Origin: a virus
IMG/VR virus record: IMGVR_UViG_3300008450_000102
Span: 1-41,718 of that record
DNA length: 41,718 nt
Reading direction: 5' to 3' (one strand)
The stretch's first letter is position 1. Each line of letters begins with the position of its first letter. The notes below the pieces were generated by a model. That model was not told the origin of the DNA and did not search any database. It was given only the letters and a program-made list of their open reading frames with translations. Below are positions 1-7,970 of this stretch, piece by piece. A program made the position numbers and the translations under genes.

Positions 1-37
1 GAACAAACGTAAATATAATTTGTCATGGAGCACGCTA

Positions 38-169
38 ATGAAACTATTCTACACGCTTATAATCGGCTTCACACTCGGCGTCCTTCTCTCAGGATGCTCG
101 TCTAAACGTCAACTGATGAAAGACTGCGAGTTTCTTCACACAGGGTATTACACGTGCAAGAAGCCTTAG
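38..169 (+). CDS. Small lipoprotein, 43 aa
   Basis: The N-terminus is basic and then hydrophobic and ends in a lipobox (LLSGC, Cys near residue 20), so the product should be lipidated and exported. Serines follow the Cys, with no Asp at +2, which suggests outer-membrane sorting in a Gram-negative cell. The mature part is only about 24 residues and contains two further Cys. GGAG lies about 9 bases before the ATG. A frame open from base 3 stops at 36-38 and overlaps this ATG as TAATG; it may be the tail of an upstream gene. The small size fits an Rz1-type outer-membrane spanin subunit or an exclusion lipoprotein, but the sequence does not decide between them. Confidence 0.6.
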   Translation: MKLFYTLIIGFTLGVLLSGCSSKRQLMKDCEFLHTGYYTCKKP

Positions 170-930
170 ACGTCATTGAATTAGCGTTATCTAAATACAA
201 GCATCCATCAGGCATGCTTTCTAATCGGTCAGATACTGGCCGTCTTGATAACGATAATCCAGTGCTTCAGCTTGCTGTGTTTGCAGCGCTGACAAGACGT
301 CTACTTGGCTCTGTGCCAGATAGCGTGAAGGCTTGGTGTGGGGAGGCTCTTGATGTTAGCCGCAAGTCTAAGGCGATTTGGCATCGAAGCCCTGAGCACG
401 GAGCCCAGGTGCTCAATAGCCATGACAACTATGCAGCTATTGCAGTGCTTGAGCCTTTGGGATGTGGACGTTTTGCAACTGAGATCTGTGAAGTAGGTGA
501 GCTAACAGGCTTTGTGTTTGATAACCGAGATTACTCAGATCCAAATCAGTATTACGACATCAAGGCAGCAAGACAGCTAGGCGATGTAGCTCTCTATAAA
601 ATCTGCTGCACAGAGCCAAGAATGCCTAATTTACTTGAGACTGTTTGGATGACGCTAGGGCTTTTAATACTTGCGCTAAAGCCAATGAATTTTCATCATC
701 ATCTTGGATGGCTTAGGCTTGAGGCACTGCGTATTAGGCTTGCAGAGCGCGTGATGCAGAAGCCTTGGGCGGTAGTTAATGCATGCAGTTTACTTGCAAT
801 TCTAGCTTATGATTTGTCGATGCAGATCCGCTATAAGTCTAGGTTTTCAGCCGTTTTTCGTTATTATAGTAGTGACGACAAGCATCCAATTCGTCAGCTA
901 GCTAAGCTTCTTGATGCGAGGGTAAATTAG
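154..930 (+). CDS. Phage protein of unknown function, 258 aa
   Basis: This is an intact frame with a GTG start that overlaps the end of the lipoprotein gene by 16 bases; CAGGG lies just upstream. The protein is rich in helices and aromatic residues. A conserved-looking centre holds SHDNYAAIAVL (about residues 88-98) and later FHHHLGWLRLEALRIRLAE. The mixture of helical hairpins and exposed His/Asp resembles phage proteins with an alpha/alpha-barrel-like fold, but that is a weak impression. It stops directly before the next start (930/931), so it is co-transcribed with a membrane coiled-coil protein in the late region. No signal peptide is present. Confidence 0.6.
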   Translation: MQEALDVIELALSKYKHPSGMLSNRSDTGRLDNDNPVLQLAVFAALTRRLLGSVPDSVKAWCGEALDVSRKSKAIWHRSPEHGAQVLNSHDNYAAIAVLEPLGCGRFATEICEVGELTGFVFDNRDYSDPNQYYDIKAARQLGDVALYKICCTEPRMPNLLETVWMTLGLLILALKPMNFHHHLGWLRLEALRIRLAERVMQKPWAVVNACSLLAILAYDLSMQIRYKSRFSAVFRYYSSDDKHPIRQLAKLLDARVN

Positions 931-1161
931 ATGAAGATAACTGAGGGAACTCTGATACCAATTAGCTTAGTAATAACGATTGTAGGCGGCGCATCATGGC
1001 TCACTACGATTCATGCAGGCGAGAAAAAGAATGCGGAAAATATTCTTGAGATCAAAGCACAGTCTAAAGAGTTCTCAGATAAAGTAGATCATAAACTTGA
1101 TACGGTTTTAGACAGGTTAGCTCGTATCGAGGAACAACTTAAGCAAATAGGAGATAAATAA
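931..1161 (+). CDS. Membrane-anchored coiled-coil protein, 76 aa
   Basis: One N-terminal membrane segment (about residues 8-25, LIPISLVITIVGG) is followed by a charged helix with heptad-like spacing (DKVDHKLDTVLDRLARIEEQL). This is the architecture of XhlA-type haemolysin/holin-associated proteins and of some inner-membrane spanin or anchor proteins. It starts at the base after the previous stop and is followed by a GGAGATAA ribosome site for the next gene. A lysis-accessory role is inferred only from architecture and from the lipoprotein gene nearby. Confidence 0.6.
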   Translation: MKITEGTLIPISLVITIVGGASWLTTIHAGEKKNAENILEIKAQSKEFSDKVDHKLDTVLDRLARIEEQLKQIGDK

Positions 1162-1162
1162 C

Positions 1163-1492
1163 ATGGCTAAATCATCTGCTTGGGGTCTTAAATCAGGCTC
1201 AAAGACACTCACGACTGCTTCAACTGTTTATGCATTAGGAACTGGCTTAGCTATGAGCGAGCTTTATGTGATGGCAGGATCTGGAAACACTGGAGATGCT
1301 TATATCGGCGGATCTGATGTTAGCTCAACGACTGGTATTTTGTTGTCAAAGACAGTGCCTCTTAAGCTTCCTCATGTACTAGCTGCTGGATTTGGCGAAA
1401 GCTATGATTTAGCTGGCGTGTTTGTTGTAGGAACTCAAAACGGTGATACCGTTAAATTCTTCTACGCAAACAAATTTGATGTTGAAGTTTAA
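1163..1492 (+). CDS. Small beta-rich virion-type protein, 109 aa
   Basis: The ATG is preceded by AGGAG. The protein is Gly/Ser/Thr-rich with alternating hydrophobics typical of a small beta-sandwich. The segment AYIGGSDVSSTTGILL resembles a short module common in phage accessory structural proteins, of the type 'xVYIGdsdVsxttG', which is usually annotated as hypothetical, decoration or tail-tip. Its place directly before the adaptor and nozzle genes supports a virion role. There is no signal peptide or membrane segment. Confidence 0.55.
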   Translation: MAKSSAWGLKSGSKTLTTASTVYALGTGLAMSELYVMAGSGNTGDAYIGGSDVSSTTGILLSKTVPLKLPHVLAAGFGESYDLAGVFVVGTQNGDTVKFFYANKFDVEV

Positions 1493-1518
1493 TTTTTAAA
1501 GGCTTGGAGGGCTAAGAT

Positions 1519-2517
1519 ATGAGTTCATCTAGTGGCTTTGGAACAGGATCATTTGGCTCATCTGCTCTTGGCACCATGCCTTTTTTCAATGCATCATCAC
1601 TGATTGATGCAGTCTTGTATGCAACGGGTCACTCATCACCTGCATCTGAGACTAATAAACGTCGTGCGCTCGTGCAGTTTATGAACAACAGATATCAAGA
1701 GATCTGTATGGGCACTCATTGGCGCTGGCTTAAAGCAGCTTATGATTTCAATCTTGATGCGCCTTATACAACTGGCACGATTGATGTCACTGAAGGCGAT
1801 GAGACAATTACTGGCACATCTACTGCATGGTCATCAACGCTCGTTAAGCCAAAAGACATCTTGTTTGCTGAAGGCCAGTCAACTGTTTATCACGTATCAA
1901 GTCTCACGAGTTCAACGAGCTTAGAGCTTGAAACTAAATATGCTGAAGACACTGATACGGCATTAAGTTACACGCTTGCAAGAAATCAGTATCAACTTCC
2001 AAAAGAAACAGATCATCTGCTTTCCTTTATCGTTGATTCGTCTGCTGCATTAGTGCCGATGGGCGTTATTGATTTTAGACGCCTTCAGGCGCAAGATCCA
2101 ACACGCACTGGACGGCCAGAATGCTATGCGCTCATCAGACGAGATACTGATGACGATTCTGTTTATGTAGAAGTCTATCCTTCTCCTGATAAGCGGTATC
2201 AGTGTCATATCGATTACACAGTTAGAATTATGTACTTGGAGGATGATGAAGATGAGTATCCTATTATCCCTGATCGCTACAGAGCTGTGCTTTACTATGG
2301 CATGCTCTCTGAATTCTACTCATACCTCAGAGATCCATCTGGAGCACAATTAGCGCAGAATAATTATCTTAATTTCTTAAATCAGATGAGAAATGACTCT
2401 CAGTTAACTGACGACAGGCTTCAGTTTATGCCTGCAAGAAATTACAGACGCAGAATGCCTCAGACTGGAAGAGGTCGAGGAATTACAAACATTCAAGACT
2501 TTGGCAGAGAAGGCTAG
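1519..2517 (+). CDS. Head-to-tail adaptor (tail tubular A / gp4-like)
   Basis: GGAGGG precedes the ATG. The helical N-terminal part (about residues 25-75) contains NKRRALVQFMNNRYQEICM and a Trp-rich HWRWLKAAYDF. A beta insert follows (TGTIDVTEGDETITGTST), and the C-terminal part carries IIPDRYRAVLYYGMLSEFY. This helix, beta insert, helix layout is typical of podovirus adaptor proteins that sit below the portal. At 332 aa it is longer than P22 gp4 and closer to adaptors with an inserted beta domain. The next gene is the probable nozzle, as expected for an adaptor-nozzle pair. The family call rests on pattern and synteny. Confidence 0.7.
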   Translation: MSSSSGFGTGSFGSSALGTMPFFNASSLIDAVLYATGHSSPASETNKRRALVQFMNNRYQEICMGTHWRWLKAAYDFNLDAPYTTGTIDVTEGDETITGTSTAWSSTLVKPKDILFAEGQSTVYHVSSLTSSTSLELETKYAEDTDTALSYTLARNQYQLPKETDHLLSFIVDSSAALVPMGVIDFRRLQAQDPTRTGRPECYALIRRDTDDDSVYVEVYPSPDKRYQCHIDYTVRIMYLEDDEDEYPIIPDRYRAVLYYGMLSEFYSYLRDPSGAQLAQNNYLNFLNQMRNDSQLTDDRLQFMPARNYRRRMPQTGRGRGITNIQDFGREG

Positions 2518-2526
2518 GATTCTTAG

Positions 2527-4131
2527 ATGGCTAAAACATCTACTACAAAGATATACAACTTCTTTGACCAAAAAAAGGCACTGCAAGGCGGATTAAACGT
2601 AACAGATGATCCGCTGATTGTTGGCCCTAATGAGATGACTGTGGCAAAGAACGTGCTTATCGGTCAGTCTCTGGCTCGACAAAAAAGGCCAGGTCTTGAA
2701 AATTATCATACAGGAAACTTTGAAGGCACAGCTTCATATCCAGCGTCAGGTGTTCCGATTCGTGGAATCTTGCAATACTATCGCTACGGCTCTGGTACTG
2801 GAGAAGTCTATGAAGATATTTTCCTACATCAATCAGATAAAGTTTGGTCAATTGGCACTCGTACTTCTGAAGGCATCAATCAAACTGGAAGCCTAACACT
2901 CTCAACAACAGGAATTCCTAGCTATCAGGTGTTTGAGGGTATTTTGTATTTTGTTACCTCTGAGACTGCTGATGGCTATAATAAGTGGAACGGATTAGCT
3001 GAGCCGCCAGGCGTTGCTGAAGCTGCAACTGCGCCGCTTGATGGAGTTGGAAAGCTTCTTGGCAACTATTTTGGCCGCATGCTTATGGCTGGTAATCCCG
3101 ACTTTCCTTTCAGGGTTTACATGTCAGCAGCGTTAGACGCTGAAGACTGGTCAGGCATGGATGCAACATCGTTTGATTTGACGTATGACGGCGATCCAAC
3201 TGGAGTTACTGCAATATTTCCAGAATTAGATGGCAGAGTATTTATTGCAACTCGTAGGAGTATTTATGAGTTATCAACTACTGATCCAGCTAATCTTAAT
3301 AACTTCTCTATTCGCCGTGTTACTCGCGGAATCGGCTGTGTAGGGCAAGGAACAGTAGTAGCAACTCCTAACGATGTCTTGTTTGCCTCAGATCGCGGTA
3401 TTCACTCAATCAAGAAAGTTGTAGTTTCAGATCAGTCTGAGATCTCATTCTTAAGCCGAGATATTCAGAATCTGTGGGTTAGTCTTCTTAATGCACAGCG
3501 CCTCAATCAAGCGCAGGCTACTTGGGAAGAAACGCAAAACTTATACGTTATTACAGTGCCAGTTGCAGGTGAATTAACTAACAGTACCGTTCTTTGTTAC
3601 AATTTGACGTTCGGCTATTGGACACTGTGGGAAGATGTTGATGCTAGAAGCTTAAACACCGTTTTAATATCTAATCGTCAGTATATTTTAGCAGGAAGAG
3701 AAGATGGCAAAGTAGCCTTCTTTAATCCATCTGAAACAACTGATTTTGGCACAGGTTATTCATTTATCATGAAGACAGGAAAATTCTTCCCTGATTCAAT
3801 GATGACAAATCAGTTTAGATTCACAGCTGTTACAATTATGGTTTCAGCAACTCAGCCTTCAACTATTTCACTCGGTTGGTTTGTTGACTCTGTAAACGGC
3901 ACAAGAACTGGATCAAGAGCCCAGAATATCGGAGCTGATTCTGATGCATTGGGGTCTACATTCGTTCTTGGCTCAAGTCGTCTAGGCATTGGATCTTTTG
4001 TGCCTGTTAGGTTTTCAATCGAAGAAACTGGGTATAACATTCAGTTGCAAGTTACAGCTGGCGGAACGTCAGATATTAAATTTTTAGGCTACATTTTGGA
4101 GGTAGAAGATGCCGACCCTGTTTACACGTAA
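2527..4131 (+). CDS. Tail nozzle, beta-propeller type (tail tubular B / gp10-like)
   Basis: The N-terminus has the hallmark opening of phage nozzle proteins: QGGLNVTDDPLIVGPNEM, followed by RQKRPGLENYHTG, which matches the usual 'GGLN..d.p....p.e...a.N......lrkRpG' pattern. The rest is beta-rich with repeated blades, for example RVFIATRRSIYELS, NDVLFASDRGIHSI and REDGKVAFFNP. It should form the lower tail tube beneath the adaptor. The length (534 aa) is in the range for this class. AGGA precedes the ATG, and the 3' end overlaps the next gene by 23 bases. Confidence 0.8.
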   Translation: MAKTSTTKIYNFFDQKKALQGGLNVTDDPLIVGPNEMTVAKNVLIGQSLARQKRPGLENYHTGNFEGTASYPASGVPIRGILQYYRYGSGTGEVYEDIFLHQSDKVWSIGTRTSEGINQTGSLTLSTTGIPSYQVFEGILYFVTSETADGYNKWNGLAEPPGVAEAATAPLDGVGKLLGNYFGRMLMAGNPDFPFRVYMSAALDAEDWSGMDATSFDLTYDGDPTGVTAIFPELDGRVFIATRRSIYELSTTDPANLNNFSIRRVTRGIGCVGQGTVVATPNDVLFASDRGIHSIKKVVVSDQSEISFLSRDIQNLWVSLLNAQRLNQAQATWEETQNLYVITVPVAGELTNSTVLCYNLTFGYWTLWEDVDARSLNTVLISNRQYILAGREDGKVAFFNPSETTDFGTGYSFIMKTGKFFPDSMMTNQFRFTAVTIMVSATQPSTISLGWFVDSVNGTRTGSRAQNIGADSDALGSTFVLGSSRLGIGSFVPVRFSIEETGYNIQLQVTAGGTSDIKFLGYILEVEDADPVYT

Positions 4132-5053
4132 AATTATTTCATTAGGACTTGTACTCTCATTTGGTGTACAAGCTGCAACTGTTTCAAGAGTAACAAGCTT
4201 TTCTGATGGAGAAGTCTTGTTTGCTGCTGATCTTGAATCAGAATTTAACAACCTCGTTGATAACATCAACTCTCTTGATAACGATAACCTAGCATCAGGA
4301 GCTAACATTTCTCCAAGCAAGATATCTGCAACGATTGCAGGAGATGGCATTGCTCGTAACGGTGCAACTGGAATTTTAGAAGTTAACGACGATAACTCGA
4401 CTCTTGAAATTTCAGGTGACGTACTTCAAGTTAAAGATGACGGCATCACAGTTTCCAAGATTGCAGAGCAAGCAGCGTTATCTGTGCTTGGTAACGGCAC
4501 TAATGCTACTGCAAACGTGACAGCATTAACAGCTGCAACTGACGGCCATGTACTTCGCCGTAGCGGTACAGCTGTTGCGTTTGGAACTGTTGCAACAGAT
4601 GGAATCGCAGATGGAGCTGTAACGCAGGCTAAGAGGGCTGCTTTAGGTCAGCAAATTAGCTCTTCTGGCAGCGGTGTGTTTACGACGACAAGCACAAGCG
4701 CTGTTGATGTAACAAATTTATCAGTAACAATCACAACTACAGGTAGGCCTGTTTATATTGGGCTAATACATGATAGCTCAATTTCTTCTCTTAGCTATAT
4801 TGGATGTAGTGATCTTGATAATGGCTGTCAGAGTGAAGTAAAGATTCTTAGAGATGCAACTTTAATTAGTAATTCGTTTCTTTGGAGTCAGAGTGTTGGC
4901 TCGTCTACAAGCTTTCACATGGTTCCAACCTCTTCCGTAAATCATATAGATACTCCAGCGGCAGGAACGTACACTTATAAAATACAAACTCTAGCAGGCT
5001 CTGGCGACACTGCTCATGTTATTTACGCTAAACTCGTAGCCTACGAGCTTTAA
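4109..5053 (+). CDS. Tail-fibre-like protein with N-terminal Sec signal peptide
   Basis: Residues 1-22 form a good signal peptide (basic start, hydrophobic core ISLGLVLSFG, cleavage after VQA). The next stretch is a classic phage tail-fibre N-terminal module (RVTSFSDGEVLFAADLESEF, then NNLVDNINSLDNDN), followed by SGANISPSKIS, a Gly/Thr-rich beta shaft and a C-terminal beta domain (about 190-314) with two Cys. GGAGG precedes the ATG, which lies inside the nozzle gene. The export signal on a fibre is unusual, because virion fibres are normally cytoplasmic before assembly. It may be an exported adhesin or a fibre with a membrane step. Confidence 0.75.
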   Translation: MPTLFTRKIISLGLVLSFGVQAATVSRVTSFSDGEVLFAADLESEFNNLVDNINSLDNDNLASGANISPSKISATIAGDGIARNGATGILEVNDDNSTLEISGDVLQVKDDGITVSKIAEQAALSVLGNGTNATANVTALTAATDGHVLRRSGTAVAFGTVATDGIADGAVTQAKRAALGQQISSSGSGVFTTTSTSAVDVTNLSVTITTTGRPVYIGLIHDSSISSLSYIGCSDLDNGCQSEVKILRDATLISNSFLWSQSVGSSTSFHMVPTSSVNHIDTPAAGTYTYKIQTLAGSGDTAHVIYAKLVAYEL

Positions 5054-5055
5054 TC

Positions 5056-5481
5056 ATGAAAATTCGCCGAGTAGAAGATACAGACATAGCTGAAATCAGT
5101 CGCTGGTTTCAGAGTATTCAGTGGGATCTACCTGCTGTAGAACGTGCTTTGCCGCGAGATGGCTATGTAGCTGAGAATGATGACGGCGTGCTTATTGCTT
5201 GTGCTTGGCTCTATGTGACTGGTAGCTCAGTTAGCTTTGTGCAGTGGACGAATACGAATCCAGATGTCAAAGAAGCAGAGCAGTCAGAGGGCCTAAGCCT
5301 TATCATCAAGACGCTGCAAGAGATGGCACCAAATCTTAATCCTCCTATTAAGTCTTTGTGCATTTATACAAAGAATGAAAAGTTTAAAGAGAAGCTTAAG
5401 CAGTTAGACTTCAGATCAAATTTTGGCTTTTATCAAAATACATGGGTAGCAAAAAATGAGTCTAAAGCTGATAAAGTATGA
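5056..5481 (+). CDS. GNAT-like protein 1, 141 aa
   Basis: The start MKIRRVEDTDIAEISRWF is the typical first strand and helix of GNAT acetyltransferases. It continues to a beta strand (SSVSFVQWTNTNPDV) and a late helix-strand pair, but the usual acetyl-CoA P-loop (Q/RxxGxG/A) is not clear, so activity is uncertain. It aligns along its length with the next gene, for example VSFVQWTNTNPDV..QSEGL here against VCFLEHIATNQEL..QSKAL. Such genes occur among tail and internal-virion genes of other podoviruses. The gene overlaps its paralogue by 26 bases. Confidence 0.6.
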   Translation: MKIRRVEDTDIAEISRWFQSIQWDLPAVERALPRDGYVAENDDGVLIACAWLYVTGSSVSFVQWTNTNPDVKEAEQSEGLSLIIKTLQEMAPNLNPPIKSLCIYTKNEKFKEKLKQLDFRSNFGFYQNTWVAKNESKADKV

Positions 5482-5863
5482 CCGAGCTGAGCATTATGAT
5501 CTAATTGCCAAGTGGTATGCAGCTAAAGGCGATACGCCTGTAACTGACTGGCTTCCTGACACCACGTATTTATGTATGGATGAAAAGCATGGATTTAGTG
5601 GCGTAGGCAGCCTACTGCTCACTAACTCAGCCGTCTGTTTTCTAGAGCATATTGCGACAAATCAAGAGTTATCTGAGACAACTCAGTCAAAAGCTTTAAG
5701 ATTTATCGTCCTAAGTTTAGAGCAAATAGCCAAAAATGCAGGATATAAAGTTATACTAGGGCTTGTGCCAGAAGATCATTTCTCATTGGCAGAGTTCTAC
5801 AAAAGACAGGGAGCTTTGCTTGGATCAAAGCTTATGCGAGTAGCTTTTAAATATTTTCAGTAG
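5456..5863 (+). CDS. GNAT-like protein 2, 135 aa
   Basis: This is the tandem paralogue of the preceding gene, with the same order of elements: an N-terminal LIKYDRAEHYDLIAKWY helix, a central VCFLEHIATNQEL strand, and a helix with LRFIVLSLEQIAKNAGY. The final HFSLAEFYKRQGA resembles the last helix of GNAT folds. A canonical acetyl-CoA binding loop is again not obvious. The ATG sits inside the first GNAT gene, which implies translational coupling. The pair probably arose by local duplication; the substrate is unknown. Confidence 0.6.
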   Translation: MSLKLIKYDRAEHYDLIAKWYAAKGDTPVTDWLPDTTYLCMDEKHGFSGVGSLLLTNSAVCFLEHIATNQELSETTQSKALRFIVLSLEQIAKNAGYKVILGLVPEDHFSLAEFYKRQGALLGSKLMRVAFKYFQ

Positions 5864-5872
5864 GAGGATTTC

Positions 5873-6790
5873 ATGGGTTTAGAAACAGCAGCATTAGTGA
5901 GCATGGGAGCTGGTGCATTAGGCGGAGCGGCTAAAGGCGCTAAAGGCACGCCTAGCCAGACTGTTACAACTAAAAATTCTATGGCTCCTGCTGGCGCTCA
6001 AGAAGCAGCGCTCCAAAGCCAAAGCCTGCAAAACTATCAGCAAGCTCAAAATATTGCTCAAGGCTTAGAGGGCGGATTTGGCTCAGCTCAAGGCTACCAA
6101 GATTTAGCTCGTCAAGCAGGCCAAGGCATCATGAGCGGTCAGGCCTTTAACGTCACGCCAGAAGAGCAGGCTCGTATTCAAGGCCTACGTGACGCCCTGA
6201 TTCAACAAGGCACGGCCAACATCGGCTTTAATACTCAGCAGGGTCTTCAGCAAGTTGCAGGCTCTGCTGCTGGACGAGGTCTTCGAGGCCAAGCTTTATC
6301 TAGCATGCAGGGCCAAGTCCTACAGAATCAGCAGCGTGTAGTAGGCGATGTAGCAAATCAAGCAAACACGATGGCAGCTCAGCAGTATCTACAAACTCCG
6401 CTTCAAAGAATTCAGGCGCAATCTGGCCTTATTGGCCAAGGCATGAGCCTGGCTGATCAGCTCAGACAAAATGCATTTGCTAATCGCCAAGCGCTCCAAG
6501 ACCCTGCCCTCATGCAGTATTTGTTTAGAGAGCGTGCTGCTAATTCTACAAGCTCTCAGACGACTCCTGGACAAAAAGGCGGATTCTGGGGTGCTGTAGG
6601 AGGAGCGTTAGGCGGTGCAGGTCAGGGCTTTGGAGTTGGAGCTAACATTGCTTCTGGGCTTCGAGATCTTAGCGCTGGAAATACTCCATCGGCAGGATAT
6701 GGATATGGAACGAGTGCTGCTGGAAATTCAGGACAATCAACAACTGGAAAAATTATGGCAGGTCCATACGATTACTTGATGCCGCAATAA
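5873..6790 (+). CDS. Internal virion / DNA-ejection-type protein 1, 305 aa
   Basis: TAGGAGG precedes the ATG. The composition is strongly Ala, Gly and Gln-rich (QQGLQQVAGSAAGRGLRG, LQNYQQAQNIAQGLEGG), with a short hydrophobic Gly/Ala segment at the N-terminus and a glycine-zipper-like stretch near residues 240-265 (WGAVGGALGGAGQGFGVGA). Such composition, and a position as first of three similar genes after the nozzle, is typical of podovirus ejection proteins (P22 gp7/gp20/gp16 group), which leave the capsid and form a conduit across the envelope. The assignment rests on composition and synteny, not on a motif. Confidence 0.65.
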   Translation: MGLETAALVSMGAGALGGAAKGAKGTPSQTVTTKNSMAPAGAQEAALQSQSLQNYQQAQNIAQGLEGGFGSAQGYQDLARQAGQGIMSGQAFNVTPEEQARIQGLRDALIQQGTANIGFNTQQGLQQVAGSAAGRGLRGQALSSMQGQVLQNQQRVVGDVANQANTMAAQQYLQTPLQRIQAQSGLIGQGMSLADQLRQNAFANRQALQDPALMQYLFRERAANSTSSQTTPGQKGGFWGAVGGALGGAGQGFGVGANIASGLRDLSAGNTPSAGYGYGTSAAGNSGQSTTGKIMAGPYDYLMPQ

Positions 6791-6800
6791 GGAGAATTTT

Positions 6801-7958
6801 ATGGGTCTTAGAGATTATTTAGCGAGTCTTCAATCAGGTGTGCAAGGCGCTCAAGCTGGCGCTGAAGCTGCAAGTCAAATTCGTCAGCAAGCACTGCTTC
6901 AAGACTTAAGCGCACAGGCTCCTGAGCTTTTAGATCAGGGTAAATTTAATGACGTTGCAGCTATGGCGGCAGGTGCAGGTGATATGAGTCTACTCAGACA
7001 GCTTGCATCAAATCAGCAAGAGGCAGCTTTAAAACCAAAAGCTGTTCCGTTTACTGAAGCACAACTTATTGCTCAAGGCGTCCCAGCAGACAAGGCTAAA
7101 GTATTTGGTCAACTGCCTGACTTAGCTATGCAAAAAGAAGCAGTAGCAAATTACGAATCAACAAGATCAGCTGGACTGACTCAAAAAGGATTAAGCCTTC
7201 AAGAGCAGGCTCAAGGCCGTCTTGCTGAAGAATCTGTTCAAAAGCAACGTGCAGCTAGTGGCAAGATTATTGGCGATTGGGAGAAGAATGATTCAGAAGA
7301 GCGTCGTGCAATTGAAAAAGTAAACGCTGCTCTTAAATCAAACTCGCAAACAGGTGATGCAATCGTAGTTAACTTTATTGCAAGAGCTATGGCTGGCGAA
7401 AAAGGCCCTCTTGCTGAAGGCGATATCACTCGTCTTATCGGCACCTCGTTTGCTGGAGATGCAGCAAGAGCGCAAAACTACTTGCAGTCTATTGCGCAGC
7501 CTACAGCGTCTGCTGAGCAGCGACGTGTTTACAGGCAGCTACTTGAGCTTGCTCAGAGTAACTACAAAACTTGGCGAGCTGATTCAGCTGCTAAAGCATT
7601 TAGTCAGGCTATTGAAAATAATCCTAAGCTTGCTAAAGACGGCAAGCTTGATCCATCTCTTAAAAACAAAGCTAAACGATTAGGCGTTGAAGTTGATCTT
7701 GATCCTGACACTGGCGCACCTGTCGTCAATGTTGGAACTAAAGCTGCTCCTCAGAATCCAGTGAATCCTGAAACTGGAGCACCTGATATCAATATTCTTG
7801 AGCAGCAAATTGAGCTGATTCAAGATCCTAATGTAAAAGCTAAAGCAAAAGCTAAGATTCAAGATGCTAAGAAAAAAGCTGCATCAGGCAATCCGCTTAA
7901 CGCTGATGCGCTAAATGCATTTGCTACTCAGATTAAAACCTATCTTCCTACTAAATAA
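6801..7958 (+). CDS. Internal virion / DNA-ejection-type protein 2, 385 aa
   Basis: AAGGAG precedes the ATG by seven bases. The protein is largely helical and Gln/Ala-rich (YLASLQSGVQGAQAGAEAA), with coiled-coil-like central segments (about residues 110-180) and a Lys-rich C-terminal helix (NVKAKAKAKIQDAKKKAA). There is no signal peptide or enzyme motif. Second of three in a row, it most likely corresponds to the middle ejection protein of P22-like podoviruses. The family call is inferred. Confidence 0.6.
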   Translation: MGLRDYLASLQSGVQGAQAGAEAASQIRQQALLQDLSAQAPELLDQGKFNDVAAMAAGAGDMSLLRQLASNQQEAALKPKAVPFTEAQLIAQGVPADKAKVFGQLPDLAMQKEAVANYESTRSAGLTQKGLSLQEQAQGRLAEESVQKQRAASGKIIGDWEKNDSEERRAIEKVNAALKSNSQTGDAIVVNFIARAMAGEKGPLAEGDITRLIGTSFAGDAARAQNYLQSIAQPTASAEQRRVYRQLLELAQSNYKTWRADSAAKAFSQAIENNPKLAKDGKLDPSLKNKAKRLGVEVDLDPDTGAPVVNVGTKAAPQNPVNPETGAPDINILEQQIELIQDPNVKAKAKAKIQDAKKKAASGNPLNADALNAFATQIKTYLPTK

Positions 7959-7970
7959 GGAGTCTAACTA

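Noticed and set aside
7378-7683. A 101-codon plus-strand frame inside the second ejection-type gene
   Set aside because: It lies wholly inside the longer gene in another frame, is Leu/Ser-rich and has no ribosome site.
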